Source: Phyllobacterium pellucidum (lineage in GTDB: Bacteria > Pseudomonadota > Alphaproteobacteria > Rhizobiales > Rhizobiaceae). From it: a stretch of 64,000 nt of DNA. This document shows, piece after piece, positions 30,430 to 38,941 of the stretch (positions are counted from its first letter, which is position 1; every line of letters starts with the position of its first letter). The notes under the pieces are model-generated. The model was not told the DNA's origin. It searched no databases and saw nothing but the letters and a program-made list of their open reading frames with translations. Location: the NCBI RefSeq assembly GCF_013327855.1, contig NZ_JABUMX010000008.1, positions 1 to 64,000 on the forward strand. Direction: 5' to 3'. The position numbers and the translations under genes are program-made.

Positions 30430-30846
30430 GAGTCTTGCCTTTGAGGCACGCCGTTTGGAAGGAGGGATTGCTCTCAGGCGAGAGACTTTCCCTTATTTAG
30501 AAAGTCTTTGGCGATTTACGAGATCAAACCCGGTCGGAATCACCATAGCCATGTTGACATTGCTTGGGCAAGTGATAGAACAAAAATAGAACAAAGGGCA
30601 AGGGACTTGCCGATCGGCGCAAAGCGCTTCGCGATGAAAGTGCATTGTGCGGCATCCTGGCGACAGGTTGCACAACAATCATATGCCAAACCTCCTGACA
30701 GATTTGGCAGGAGCCTGTCAGCTGGACGGCGAAGCGGGAAATGCGCGGGCTGTATATTGTGGATAGCGGTAATGAATTGCCCGCCGTCCATGCGCGTTCT
30801 GTATGATGGCCGAAATTTTTAGAACAGGGTTGATGGAGTTCATATC
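30430..30846. other. Divergent uvrA/ssb regulatory region
   Basis: No gene is seen in these 417 bases. They hold the LexA box at 30578-30592, roughly 150 bases upstream of uvrA and 255 upstream of ssb, embedded in an AT-rich stretch. Short open frames here have no family likeness. Confidence 0.7.
30578..30592. promoter_or_regulatory. LexA (SOS) box
   Basis: GAACAAAAATAGAAC is an exact GAAC-N7-GAAC, the alphaproteobacterial LexA operator (GTTC-N7-GTTC on the other strand). uvrA and ssb are well-known SOS genes in this class, and the box lies between their divergent starts. Confidence 0.88.
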
Positions 30847-31362
30847 ATGGCAGGCAGTGTCAACAAGGTCATTCTGGTAGGCAATCTTGGCGCTGACCCG
30901 GAAGTGCGGCGGCTCGGTTCTGGCGATCCTGTCGTCAATCTGCGCATCGCCACCTCGGAAAGCTGGCGCGACAAGAACAGCGGCGAGCGCAAGGAGAAGA
31001 CCGAATGGCACAGCGTCGTCATCTTCAACGACAATCTCGCCAAGGTCGCCGAGCAATATTTGAAGAAGGGCATGAAGGTCTATCTCGAAGGCGCCCTGCA
31101 GACACGCAAATGGCAGGACCAGACCGGTAATGACCGCTACTCGACCGAGGTCGTGCTACAGAAGTTCCGCGGCGAACTCCAGATGCTGGATTCGCGCGGC
31201 GAGGGCGGTGGCCGGTCCTTCGACAACAATTCGGCGCGCGGGCAGGTTTCCGACAATGATTATGGCTCCGACTTCGGGCGTTCCAACGCCTCGTCGTCGA
31301 GCAGTTCCTCCAGTTCCGGCGGGAATTTTTCGCGCGATCTCGACGACGAAATCCCGTTCTAG
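30847..31362 (+). CDS. ssb: Single-stranded DNA-binding protein
   Basis: SSB, 171 residues. The OB-fold (about 1-110, [45 protein letters not shown]) is followed by a Ser/Gly-rich linker with a run of serines and the acidic partner-binding tail DLDDEIPF. It diverges from uvrA and is likely LexA-regulated. Confidence 0.97.
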   Translation: MAGSVNKVILVGNLGADPEVRRLGSGDPVVNLRIATSESWRDKNSGERKEKTEWHSVVIFNDNLAKVAEQYLKKGMKVYLEGALQTRKWQDQTGNDRYSTEVVLQKFRGELQMLDSRGEGGGRSFDNNSARGQVSDNDYGSDFGRSNASSSSSSSSSGGNFSRDLDDEIPF

Positions 31363-31497
31363 GCCGGAACAGTCGAGTATTCGTAAAGCAATCGCACCTA
31401 TCGAGCGGAAGGTACTCCTAATGCCGACGGCTATCGGCTGCGTAGCAGTTTCGGTTGCCAGATGCTCAGCGACCAGCAATCTTCGAACGCAGAGGGG

Positions 31498-32772
31498 TCA
31501 GATTGCCGACTCGCCTTGGCGAATTCTGAGTGCGGCCGCCCGCCGATGGCCCTCCATGCCCTCCGTCCGGCTTTGCCGTACTGCAGGCGGGGCCACCGCA
31601 GCGACACCCCGCTTGTCGAGCCACTGGTGCGTGCAAACTTTGACATAGGATCCCACCCAAAGGCCGCCAGTGTAGCGTCCTGCGGCCATTGTTGGGAGGG
31701 TATGGTTTGTACCGCAGCACTTGTCGGAATACACAACACTTGCGAGCTTCCCGATGAAGAGAGAGCCGTAATTTCGTAGCTTTGCCGCAGTCGAATGGGG
31801 ATCGCGGGTGTGAACCTCGAGATGTTCAGCCGCGATATGGTCGGAGTATGCGACCATCGTGTTTTCATCGGCACAGACCGCGATCTGGCCGTAATCGCGC
31901 CAGGCGACGCCCGCAACGTCGGCCGTGGGCAGCGTTTCAAGCTGACGCTCGACCTCCTTCAAAGTTGCCTCGGCCAGCCTTCGATCAGTCGTGATCAGTC
32001 CCACACGGGTCCTGACATCATGTTCCGCCTGCGCCAGAAGATCGGTGGCTATCATCTCAGCGTCCCCGGTTTCGTCAGCAACCACGAATATTTCGCTCGG
32101 TCCGGCCAATTGATCGATTCCCACTTGCCCGAACACCTGCCGCTTGGCCTCATTGACATAGGCGTTGCCTGGTCCGACGATCTTGTCCACCGCGGGGATG
32201 GTTTCGGTGCCGAACGCCATGGCAGCAACGGCTTGCGCGCCACCCACCTTGAAAATCCTGTCGACACCTGACAGGTGGCAGCCGGCAATCATGGCCGGAT
32301 GGGCATTGGGCGGTAGGCAAGCGATGATTTGGTCGCAGCCCGCGACCTTTGCTGGGACGATTGTCATGACTGGCGCAGACAGGATCGGATACCGTCCGCC
32401 AGGCACATAGGCGCCCACAACCTGCACCGGAATGATCCGATGTCCGAGATGCAGTCCCGGAAGCGCATCGAATTCCAGGGGGAGGATGGTGCGCAATTGC
32501 GCCTCGGCAAACGCCTTCACCCGTTCGATGGCAAAGTCTGTGTCTTTTCTGGTCTGAGGGTCGAGATTGGCAATGGCTTCCAGCCGCTCCTCCCTGCTCA
32601 CTTCGAACGTGGCAAGATCTGACCCGTCAAATGTCCGTGCATACTGTCTTACGGCCTCATCTCCCCGCGCCCTCACGTTCGAAATGATATCCTTCACCGT
32701 CGTCTCGATTAGGTCGGTGTCCGATGCCAAGGGCGGCTTGGGTGACTTGAGATGTATGATATTTTCGTCCAT
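31498..32772 (-). CDS. Histidinol dehydrogenase paralogue, possibly sulfopropanediol 3-dehydrogenase-like
   Basis: A 424-residue HisD-family NAD-dependent alcohol dehydrogenase. All HisD metal and catalytic residues are recognisable: Gln248 and His251 (AQAEHD), Glu316 and His317 (AAEHLE), Asp350 (SDKCCGTNH) and His409 (EGHRRA). The segment RYTGGLWVGSYVKVCTHQ differs from housekeeping HisD and resembles HpsN-type paralogues that oxidise 2,3-dihydroxypropane-1-sulfonate. Its neighbours are a divergent XRE-cupin regulator and a PotDABC-type importer, not histidine genes, so a catabolic substrate taken up by that importer is likely. The exact substrate cannot be read from sequence. Confidence 0.8.
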   Translation of the reverse strand: MDENIIHLKSPKPPLASDTDLIETTVKDIISNVRARGDEAVRQYARTFDGSDLATFEVSREERLEAIANLDPQTRKDTDFAIERVKAFAEAQLRTILPLEFDALPGLHLGHRIIPVQVVGAYVPGGRYPILSAPVMTIVPAKVAGCDQIIACLPPNAHPAMIAGCHLSGVDRIFKVGGAQAVAAMAFGTETIPAVDKIVGPGNAYVNEAKRQVFGQVGIDQLAGPSEIFVVADETGDAEMIATDLLAQAEHDVRTRVGLITTDRRLAEATLKEVERQLETLPTADVAGVAWRDYGQIAVCADENTMVAYSDHIAAEHLEVHTRDPHSTAAKLRNYGSLFIGKLASVVYSDKCCGTNHTLPTMAAGRYTGGLWVGSYVKVCTHQWLDKRGVAAVAPPAVRQSRTEGMEGHRRAAALRIRQGESAI

Positions 32773-32848
32773 TTTTAATCTCTTGTTGGTTTGCGCCGTA
32801 GGATATCGTCACAATCCTGCACCCGCCGGTCGACTGCAATTGCCCCCA

Positions 32849-32868
32849 GAGTATTGTTCAGTATACTC
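32849..32868. promoter_or_regulatory. Candidate operator in the hisD-like/regulator divergent region
   Basis: GAGTAT and ATACTC form an inverted repeat with an 8-base spacer, and AGTAT also recurs ten bases apart as a direct repeat. It sits 65 bases before the XRE-cupin start. Autoregulatory binding by that protein is an inference. Confidence 0.35.
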
Positions 32869-32932
32869 ACCAGAAGATGGAGGCGTCAGGTAGTCCCCGA
32901 GAGTCCCTAGGCCTTTGCGTAAGGAGGATGTC

Positions 32933-33481
32933 ATGCCAAAGATTGGCATTAAGCTGAGGGAAATGCGGCGCAGGCGCGATTTGGGCGTGCGTGAACTCGC
33001 CGCAAGATCCGGCATATCACACTCCACTATTTCCTTGATCGAAAGGGACAAGATGAGCCCGTCGGTCGACACCCTGAGTGCCGTCCTGGACGCGCTTGGA
33101 ACAACTTTGCCCGGGTTTTTCAGCGATCTCCAATCGAGCCTTCCCTATACCTCCTATTATAGAGCCGAGGAATTGGTGGAGATAGGCAAAATCGAGACAA
33201 TTTCGTACCGGGTCATCGGCCTCAATCATCCCAACAGGCAACTCTTGATGCTGCATGAGACCTACGCGATAGGAGCTGATACCGGGGAGGCTTTTGCGCA
33301 TGCTGCGCAGGAGTCAGGTATGGTGATCAGCGGATCGGTCGAAGTGACTGTCGGCAGCCAGAAAAAGGTTCTGAATAAGGGTGACGGCTACTATTTCGAT
33401 AGCCGACTTTTGCATCGGTTCCGCAATGTCAGTGAGGAGAAAAGCGAGATCTTGAGCGCAATAACGCCGCCGACATATTGA
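32933..33481 (+). CDS. XRE-family regulator with C-terminal cupin domain
   Basis: A 182-residue regulator: an N-terminal XRE helix-turn-helix (about residues 6-62, GVRELAARSGISHSTISLIERDKMSPSVDTLSAVL) and a C-terminal cupin sensor (about 100-178, ending VLNKGDGYYFDSRLLHRFRN). The layout matches PuuR-like regulators that sense small amines or acids. A perfect AAGGAGG five bases before the ATG at 32933 sets the start. It diverges from the HisD-like gene and precedes the transporter, so it probably controls both. Confidence 0.9.
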   Translation: MPKIGIKLREMRRRRDLGVRELAARSGISHSTISLIERDKMSPSVDTLSAVLDALGTTLPGFFSDLQSSLPYTSYYRAEELVEIGKIETISYRVIGLNHPNRQLLMLHETYAIGADTGEAFAHAAQESGMVISGSVEVTVGSQKKVLNKGDGYYFDSRLLHRFRNVSEEKSEILSAITPPTY

Positions 33482-33592
33482 TGGCATGACAGCTCAATTC
33501 GGTGAATTTAATCACCAACAAATTTAATCGGGCTTTCAATCAAATCAAACTGTGATTTGTTAGCTTGTCATACAAAAACAAGGGGAATGACA

Positions 33593-34633
33593 ATGAAAAT
33601 CCTGAACGCAGCATTGATTGCATGCGCGCTGACTTCAGTTGGAATTGCAGCAGCGGAAGCGCGTGACCTGACGGTCGTGTCCTGGGGCGGCAACTATCAG
33701 GACGCTCAGCGCAAGATCTACTTCGAACCCTTCGCGAAGCAGTTAGGCAAGCCGGTGCTGGATGAAAGTTGGGACGGTGGATACGGCGTGCTCCAGGCCA
33801 AGGTGAAAGCGGGTGTTCCGAACTGGGATGCGGTACAGGTAGAGGCTGAGGAATTGGCGCTCGGCTGCGCGGATGGCATTTACGAAAAGATCGATTGGGA
33901 AAAGCTCGGCGGCAAATCCAAGTTTTTGCCCGCTGCTGTCAGCGACTGCGGAGTTGGTGCGATCGTTTGGTCTACGGGTATCTCCTATGATGGTGACAAG
34001 CTGAAAGAGGCTCCCACTTCATGGGCAGATTTCTGGGATACAAAGAAAATTCCGGGTAAACGTGGCCTGCGCAAGGGCGCCAAATATGCGCTCGAATTCG
34101 CCTTGATGGCGGATGGGGTCGCTGCCGATCAAGTCTACACCGTTCTCGCTACCCCGGAAGGTGTTGACAGGGCTTTCAAGAAACTCGATGAACTCAAGCC
34201 GAATATCGTCTGGTGGGAAGCCGGAGCACAGCCGCTTCAACTCCTTTCTTCCGGCGAGGTGGTAATGACAAGCGCCTATAACGGGCGCATAACTGGACTG
34301 AATAGGACCGAGGGCAAGCATTTCGGTTTCGTGTTTCCCGGCAGCATATATGCAATCGATAGTTGGGTGGTCCTGAAGGATAGTCCCAACAAGGACGCGG
34401 CTTTGGACTTCATAGCTTATGCAAGCAAGCCGGATAACCAATCCCAGTTGCCCCAGTATATTGCCTATGGACTGCCTAACATCGAGGCCGGCAAGCTCGT
34501 GCCGGAAAAATATCAAGCTGAGCTTCCTACTTCGCCGGATAATCTGAAAGGCGCGATTACGCTGGATGTCGACTTCTGGACAGACAATTCCGAAGCCCTG
34601 ACGCAACGTTTCAATGCCTGGCTAGCGCAGTAA
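33593..34633 (+). CDS. Periplasmic solute-binding protein, PotD/spermidine-putrescine family
   Basis: A 346-residue substrate-binding protein. A signal peptide covers about residues 1-22 (ending AAAEA). DLTVVSWGGNYQDAQRKIYFEPFAKQ is the typical start of the mature family, and SGEVVMTSAYNGRI and SIYAIDSWVVLKDSPNKDAALDFI lie in the second lobe. The ATG at 33593 is preferred over 33587 because AGGGG is seven bases upstream. It supplies the ABC importer encoded downstream; the family binds polyamines and many other small charged compounds, so the ligand is open. Confidence 0.9.
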   Translation: MKILNAALIACALTSVGIAAAEARDLTVVSWGGNYQDAQRKIYFEPFAKQLGKPVLDESWDGGYGVLQAKVKAGVPNWDAVQVEAEELALGCADGIYEKIDWEKLGGKSKFLPAAVSDCGVGAIVWSTGISYDGDKLKEAPTSWADFWDTKKIPGKRGLRKGAKYALEFALMADGVAADQVYTVLATPEGVDRAFKKLDELKPNIVWWEAGAQPLQLLSSGEVVMTSAYNGRITGLNRTEGKHFGFVFPGSIYAIDSWVVLKDSPNKDAALDFIAYASKPDNQSQLPQYIAYGLPNIEAGKLVPEKYQAELPTSPDNLKGAITLDVDFWTDNSEALTQRFNAWLAQ

Positions 34634-34641
34634 TGTGGACT

Positions 34642-34671
34642 ACAAAGGCGCTGGTTCGTCAGCGCTTTTGT
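34642..34671 (+). terminator. Attenuator-type hairpin between binding-protein and ATPase genes
   Basis: A 12-bp stem with one G-T pair (ACAAAGGCGCTG with CAGCGCTTTTGT, 6-base loop) follows the binding-protein stop by eight bases. The T-run is within the stem end. Such elements commonly let the binding protein be made in excess over membrane parts. Confidence 0.6.
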
Positions 34672-34754
34672 ATTCACCGTCGTGACGGACAGGTGGGTCG
34701 TTTAATGCGCCGTACCCGTCGCGCACTGTTTCGCGAGAGCCGAGGTGACCGACG

Positions 34755-35822
34755 ATGAGCAATCCTTTCATCCGGTTGGAGGAAGTCAGCAAATCCTTCG
34801 GCGCTTTGACCGTTGTCGAGGGCCTGAATCTGGAGATCGGCAAGGGGGAATTCATCAGCCTGCTTGGACCGTCCGGTTCTGGAAAAACGACCATACTCAT
34901 GATGCTCGCGGGTTTCGAGAATCCCTCACACGGTACGATCTGGGCTGGCGGTCGGCGGATCGATTGCTTGCCACCACACAAGCGGAACATGGGCGTCGTC
35001 TTTCAGAATTATGCGCTTTTTCCGCATATGTCCGTCTCTGAGAATGTGGCTTTTCCGCTAAAAATGCGCGGCTTCTCCCGCACAGAAATGAATGGGCGCG
35101 TCGGAAAAGCGCTTGATATGGTGCAATTGGGCGCGCTCGCAGACCGGCGTCCCTCCCAGCTCTCCGGCGGCCAGCAGCAGCGTGTCGCCTTGGCGCGGGC
35201 CCTCATCTTCGAGCCAGAGGTGGTTCTGATGGATGAGCCCCTTGGCGCATTGGACAAGCAATTGCGAGAGCAAATGCAACTGGACATTCGGGAACTGCAC
35301 AGGCGACTCGAACTGACGATCGTGTTTGTCACCCATGATCAGTCCGAGGCACTGACGATGTCGGACCGAATAGCAATCTTCAATGGTGGGAAGATCGAAC
35401 AAATTGGCACTCCTACGAACATCTACGACCATCCGAGTACGCAATTCGTAGCCGAGTTCATCGGCGAGACGAATCTCGTCCGCGGGTCAGTTCAAGGCAC
35501 CGAGGGTCTCACCACCCGCGTCCAATTGCAAAGCGGCCAGGAGGTTCTCGTGGAGCTTGGTTCGAACCGTCTTCCGAAGGGCAACGTGTGCCTATCAATA
35601 AGGCCGGAACGGATAAAGGTGGGACGGGGGAAGATTTCCGGGAACATCATCACCGCGGTAATCTCGGATGTGGTCTATCACGGGGACCACCTACGGTTAA
35701 TTGCGAAAACCGACGGTCAGTCGATTGTCGTCAAGACGGATCGCAGCCAGCCGGCACTCTCGATTGGCGAAGAAGTGCAACTCTTCTTTCTGCCTACCGA
35801 TTGCTGGGTGGTCGGGCCATGA
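34755..35822 (+). CDS. ABC transporter ATP-binding protein, PotA family
   Basis: A 355-residue ATPase. Walker A GPSGSGKTT is at residues 38-46, the signature LSGGQQQR near 138 and Walker B VVLMDEPLGALD near 157-168, followed by the HDQSEAL switch. The C-terminal TOBE-like domain (about 280-350) is present. It energises the importer formed by the two permeases downstream; the stop overlaps the first permease start (ATGA). Confidence 0.94.
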   Translation: MSNPFIRLEEVSKSFGALTVVEGLNLEIGKGEFISLLGPSGSGKTTILMMLAGFENPSHGTIWAGGRRIDCLPPHKRNMGVVFQNYALFPHMSVSENVAFPLKMRGFSRTEMNGRVGKALDMVQLGALADRRPSQLSGGQQQRVALARALIFEPEVVLMDEPLGALDKQLREQMQLDIRELHRRLELTIVFVTHDQSEALTMSDRIAIFNGGKIEQIGTPTNIYDHPSTQFVAEFIGETNLVRGSVQGTEGLTTRVQLQSGQEVLVELGSNRLPKGNVCLSIRPERIKVGRGKISGNIITAVISDVVYHGDHLRLIAKTDGQSIVVKTDRSQPALSIGEEVQLFFLPTDCWVVGP

Positions 35823-37000
35823 ATCGATCAGAGCTTAACAAGCGACTTGTTTCCCTAATGCTCGTCGGGCCCCTCTTCCTCTTTCTTGTTTTGTTCTTCG
35901 CGGTTCCGCTCGTCTCGATGATGAAATCTGCGGTGTCGGACCCCGTGGCGGCGGAGGTGCTGCCCGCCACCGCCCGTGCGGTTTCGGGCTGGGACCGCTC
36001 AAGTCCTCCATCTGATGAAATGAAGGCTGCTTTGGTTGCAGACCTACGCCAGATCGGGGAGGACCAGTTGTTCGGAGATCTCGTCCGACGTCTCAACAGC
36101 GCGAAATCCGGGTTCAGAACCCTGATGCCAAAGACACGCGCTGCGGCTTTGGAAGCGGGCGGCAATATCGACCTCGTCGCTTTGGACAGGCGATGGGCCG
36201 ATCCTTCCTACTGGCAAGCCGTCACGGTAGCCACATCATCAACGATTACAGACCGCAATCTTTTGGCGGCAGTTGATCTGCAACGGGATGCATCCAACAC
36301 AATCGTAGCGCTGCCACCCGATGCGTCTGCGAACAAGGCTATTATGATCAGGACGTTCGTGATGTCACTGACGGTGACGTTGGCTTGCGTTTTGATCGGA
36401 CTGCCGTTCGCGATGATCACCGCGTCCGTCGACGGCTGGAAGCGACAATTGTTGCTGGGTGCAGTCCTGTTGCCGCTTTGGACGTCCCTCCTGGTGCGAA
36501 CGGCCGCTTGGTTCATCCTGTTGCAGGACAGAGGCCCGATCAATTCCATGTTGACGTATCTTGGGATAATTTCCGCCCCGCTGCCGCTGATTTTCAACCG
36601 TACCGGCGTCATCATCGCCATGACCCATGTTCTACTACCCTTTATGGTGCTTCCCATCTTCAGCGTGCTTATCGGTATTCCCAAGAATCTTATGCCCGCC
36701 GCCGCGTCATTGGGCGCTCATCCCGTCAGGGCATTCTTGAGTGTCTTGTTGCCGCTCTCATTGCGCGGCGTTGTTTCCGGTGCATTGCTGGTGTTCATGA
36801 GTGCGCTCGGCTACTACATCACCCCCGCACTGATCGGCGGAGCCAAGGATCAGATGATCAGTTCGGTCATCGCATACTACGCTACGGGCGCGGCAAATTG
36901 GGGAATGGCAGGGGCGCTCGGACTGGTGCTGCTGGCCGCGACGATGATCCTCTATGCGATATACCTCAGACTCTCGTCAGACCGGGAGGCGCGTCCATGA
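35819..37000 (+). CDS. ABC transporter permease, PotB family, with large periplasmic insertion
   Basis: A 393-residue inner-membrane permease. After the first membrane helix (about residues 12-34) comes a hydrophilic stretch of about 140 residues, longer than in E. coli PotB, before the conserved core helices. The EAA-type loop appears as AAASLGAHPVRAFLSVLLPLSLRG near residues 295-320. It begins inside the ATPase stop and overlaps the next permease by four bases, so the three are translationally coupled. Confidence 0.9.
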   Translation: MNRSELNKRLVSLMLVGPLFLFLVLFFAVPLVSMMKSAVSDPVAAEVLPATARAVSGWDRSSPPSDEMKAALVADLRQIGEDQLFGDLVRRLNSAKSGFRTLMPKTRAAALEAGGNIDLVALDRRWADPSYWQAVTVATSSTITDRNLLAAVDLQRDASNTIVALPPDASANKAIMIRTFVMSLTVTLACVLIGLPFAMITASVDGWKRQLLLGAVLLPLWTSLLVRTAAWFILLQDRGPINSMLTYLGIISAPLPLIFNRTGVIIAMTHVLLPFMVLPIFSVLIGIPKNLMPAAASLGAHPVRAFLSVLLPLSLRGVVSGALLVFMSALGYYITPALIGGAKDQMISSVIAYYATGAANWGMAGALGLVLLAATMILYAIYLRLSSDREARP

Positions 37001-37785
37001 ACGTGTTGCGTGTTGCTAAGATCGTTTTCGGAGGCGCAACGATCTTCTTTCTGGTCGCACCGCTGATCGCCATCCTTCCGCTTGCCTTCACCGACAGCGT
37101 CTTCCTCAACTATCCGATTCCTAGATACTCGACACGATGGTTTGTGGAGTTGTTCACCGCTGGTGTCTGGCAACGTTCGATCGTGAACAGCCTGGTCATT
37201 GGGAGTGGCACAACGGTGCTGGCGACCGTTCTTGGCACCGTCGGTGCGCTTGGACTGCGCGACCGGCAGCTTTCGCCCGTCCTTGCGATCATCAAGACGA
37301 TCTTTCTCTTGCCGATGGTGGTGCCCGCGGTAGTGCTGGGTGTCGGCATGCAATTGATGTTTGCCCGGTATGGCCTGACGAATACCTACCTCGGAGTGAT
37401 TATCGCTCACACCGTAGTGGCAGTGCCTTTTGTCGTCGTCAACGTCCTTGCGGTTATCCAAGGAATAGACCGACGATTGGAGCAGGCTGCGGCCAGTCTC
37501 GGCGCGGCACCCATTACCGTGCTGAGACAAGTCACCCTGCCGCTGGCACTCCCGGGGATCATATCTGGCGCCGTTTTCGCCTTCGCAACGTCGCTGGATG
37601 AAGTCGTATTGACTTTGTTTGTGGCGGGTCCCAACCAGCGGACGCTCGCACGGCAGATGTTTTCAACGATCCGGGAAAACATCAGTCCCGCGATCGCCGC
37701 CGCCGCCTTCGTTTTTATTGTGGGCACGATTCTGATAGCGATAGTTCTAAATCTTTCTCGAAGAACCAAGGCCACTGCGGTATAA
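36997..37785 (+). CDS. ABC transporter permease, PotC family
   Basis: A 262-residue permease with about six membrane helices. The EAA loop is QAAASLGAAPITVLRQVTLPLALPGIISGAVFAF (about residues 164-198). GSGTTVLATVLGTVGALGLRDRQ is also typical. The ATG at 36997 lies in the stop of the preceding permease and follows GGGAGG; the frame is open far upstream but only as a shadow. It completes the importer. Confidence 0.92.
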   Translation: MNVLRVAKIVFGGATIFFLVAPLIAILPLAFTDSVFLNYPIPRYSTRWFVELFTAGVWQRSIVNSLVIGSGTTVLATVLGTVGALGLRDRQLSPVLAIIKTIFLLPMVVPAVVLGVGMQLMFARYGLTNTYLGVIIAHTVVAVPFVVVNVLAVIQGIDRRLEQAAASLGAAPITVLRQVTLPLALPGIISGAVFAFATSLDEVVLTLFVAGPNQRTLARQMFSTIRENISPAIAAAAFVFIVGTILIAIVLNLSRRTKATAV

Positions 37786-38120
37786 GCTCGGCTCGCCTCT
37801 GCGCACAGCCTATTTCTGACCACCAACTCAAATGCCGGGTCCGTTCAATTTGCCGCGAAGCAGTAGAACAGGTCGTCGCCCCCAGTGCATTTGAAAGCCT
37901 CCACCGTCCAGCGGCACGCGGGTCGGGTGTGAGGAATTCCAGGATTTCGCCTCGGGCGGCCCTCGATGCTTTCGATCCACCTGTTCCAGTTCCGCGGCTA
38001 CGACGCTTGCCTAGCATTCGCATCGCCTGCGGCTATAGATTGTTGACTTTTTTGCCTGTAGCCAAGGTCTGAGTCGTTCAGTTTGGTATCAAGGGCTGTG
38101 GAATTTTGATCGCCACATGA

Positions 38121-38181
38121 AAGTTGGAACGGAACGAATGTCGGAGCCAACCGCATAGGTCGAGCGAGTCCGTTCCAACTT
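38121..38181. repeat. 13-bp perfect inverted repeat
   Basis: AAGTTGGAACGGA at 38121-38133 is repeated exactly in reverse complement as TCCGTTCCAACTT at 38169-38181, with 35 bases between. No transposase or T-run accompanies it. It could be a regulator site, a structured RNA, or the end of a miniature element. Confidence 0.55.
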
Positions 38182-38563
38182 CCCTGCGACGATACTGAAA
38201 GACTTTATTGAGACGTGGCAACATGACGTCTGAAAACCCAATATTCTTAATTTGTAAAGAATGGGCGCAATCCATCCCGAAATCGTCGATATTTTTTACA
38301 AATTTGGGGGGTAAAGCACAAAATTCGATACAAACATCATGTTTAGCAGTGTTTGGAGCGTGTCTTTACATTTAGCGTTCCACACAACCGTTCTGAGGAA
38401 CACATCGGTCCGCAGCGGGGGAACACAGTTCAGAATGAAGTCTTAGGTCCTAAACGACAGTGCAGACTGCAATCGACTGAGCTTTTTCACTATCTTTGGC
38501 CGCTTTGGCTTGTTCCCTTTGGCCCCGAAAGTGACATTCGCTCCTTCGTAGCCTGTTGCGCAT

Positions 38564-38595
38564 AAAAAAAGAGGCTCGGTATTGATCCGAGCCTC
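38564..38595 (-). terminator. Orphan rho-independent terminator on the minus strand
   Basis: GAGGCTCGG and CCGAGCCTC form a perfect 9-bp stem with a 7-base loop, followed on the minus strand by seven Ts. No recognised minus-strand gene precedes it, so an unannotated transcript starting between here and the porin gene is implied. Confidence 0.75.
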
Positions 38596-38941
38596 GTGCC
38601 ATTACGGGGAAATGTGCACGGGCAAATTCTGCAATGATTTCCGAAAGATAGAAATAGATCGAGCGCTCGGTAAATCGAACTACGACCAAGGGCCCGGGAG
38701 TGACCGACCTTAGTCCCAACCGATGCCGCCGGCCGTCGGCCCGTCGTATCCTGACAAGTTGCAATGCCTAGGTTGCCTGGAGCCTCCTGGAAAGCCCTGA
38801 GGTGTGGCGGCATGGCGACAGTATTGGCTTTCCATGCGTGGTATAGATTGTTCGATGTAGTTGGGATTAGCGCAACATTCGGGGGCGTCGCAGTTTTCCC
38901 GATTTTCGTTTGAATGTTGCCGGTACACCCTGGGGGACCTC

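Larger units (their letters stand above)
37786..38941. other. Long noncoding segment before the porin gene
   Basis: About 1.16 kb without a convincing gene. The left third has genome-like composition and a minus-strand open frame with no family likeness; from about 38030 to 38470 the DNA becomes clearly richer in A and T. It contains a 13-bp inverted repeat (38121-38181) and an orphan minus-strand terminator (38564-38595). It may be the remains of deleted genes or a junction of transferred segments. Confidence 0.6.

Noticed and set aside
29335-30444. 369-codon plus-strand open frame within uvrA
   Set aside because: Antisense shadow of uvrA; composition is Arg/Asp-rich as typical for shadows.
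37715-38023. 102-codon minus-strand open frame after the PotC-type permease
   Set aside because: Overlaps the permease 3' end, lacks a ribosome-binding site and any known motif.
38377-38393. GTTC repeat resembling a LexA box
   Set aside because: The spacing is nine bases, not seven.
38450-38813. Two overlapping minus-strand open frames running through the orphan terminator
   Set aside because: Both read through a strong terminator stem, so they are unlikely to be genes.
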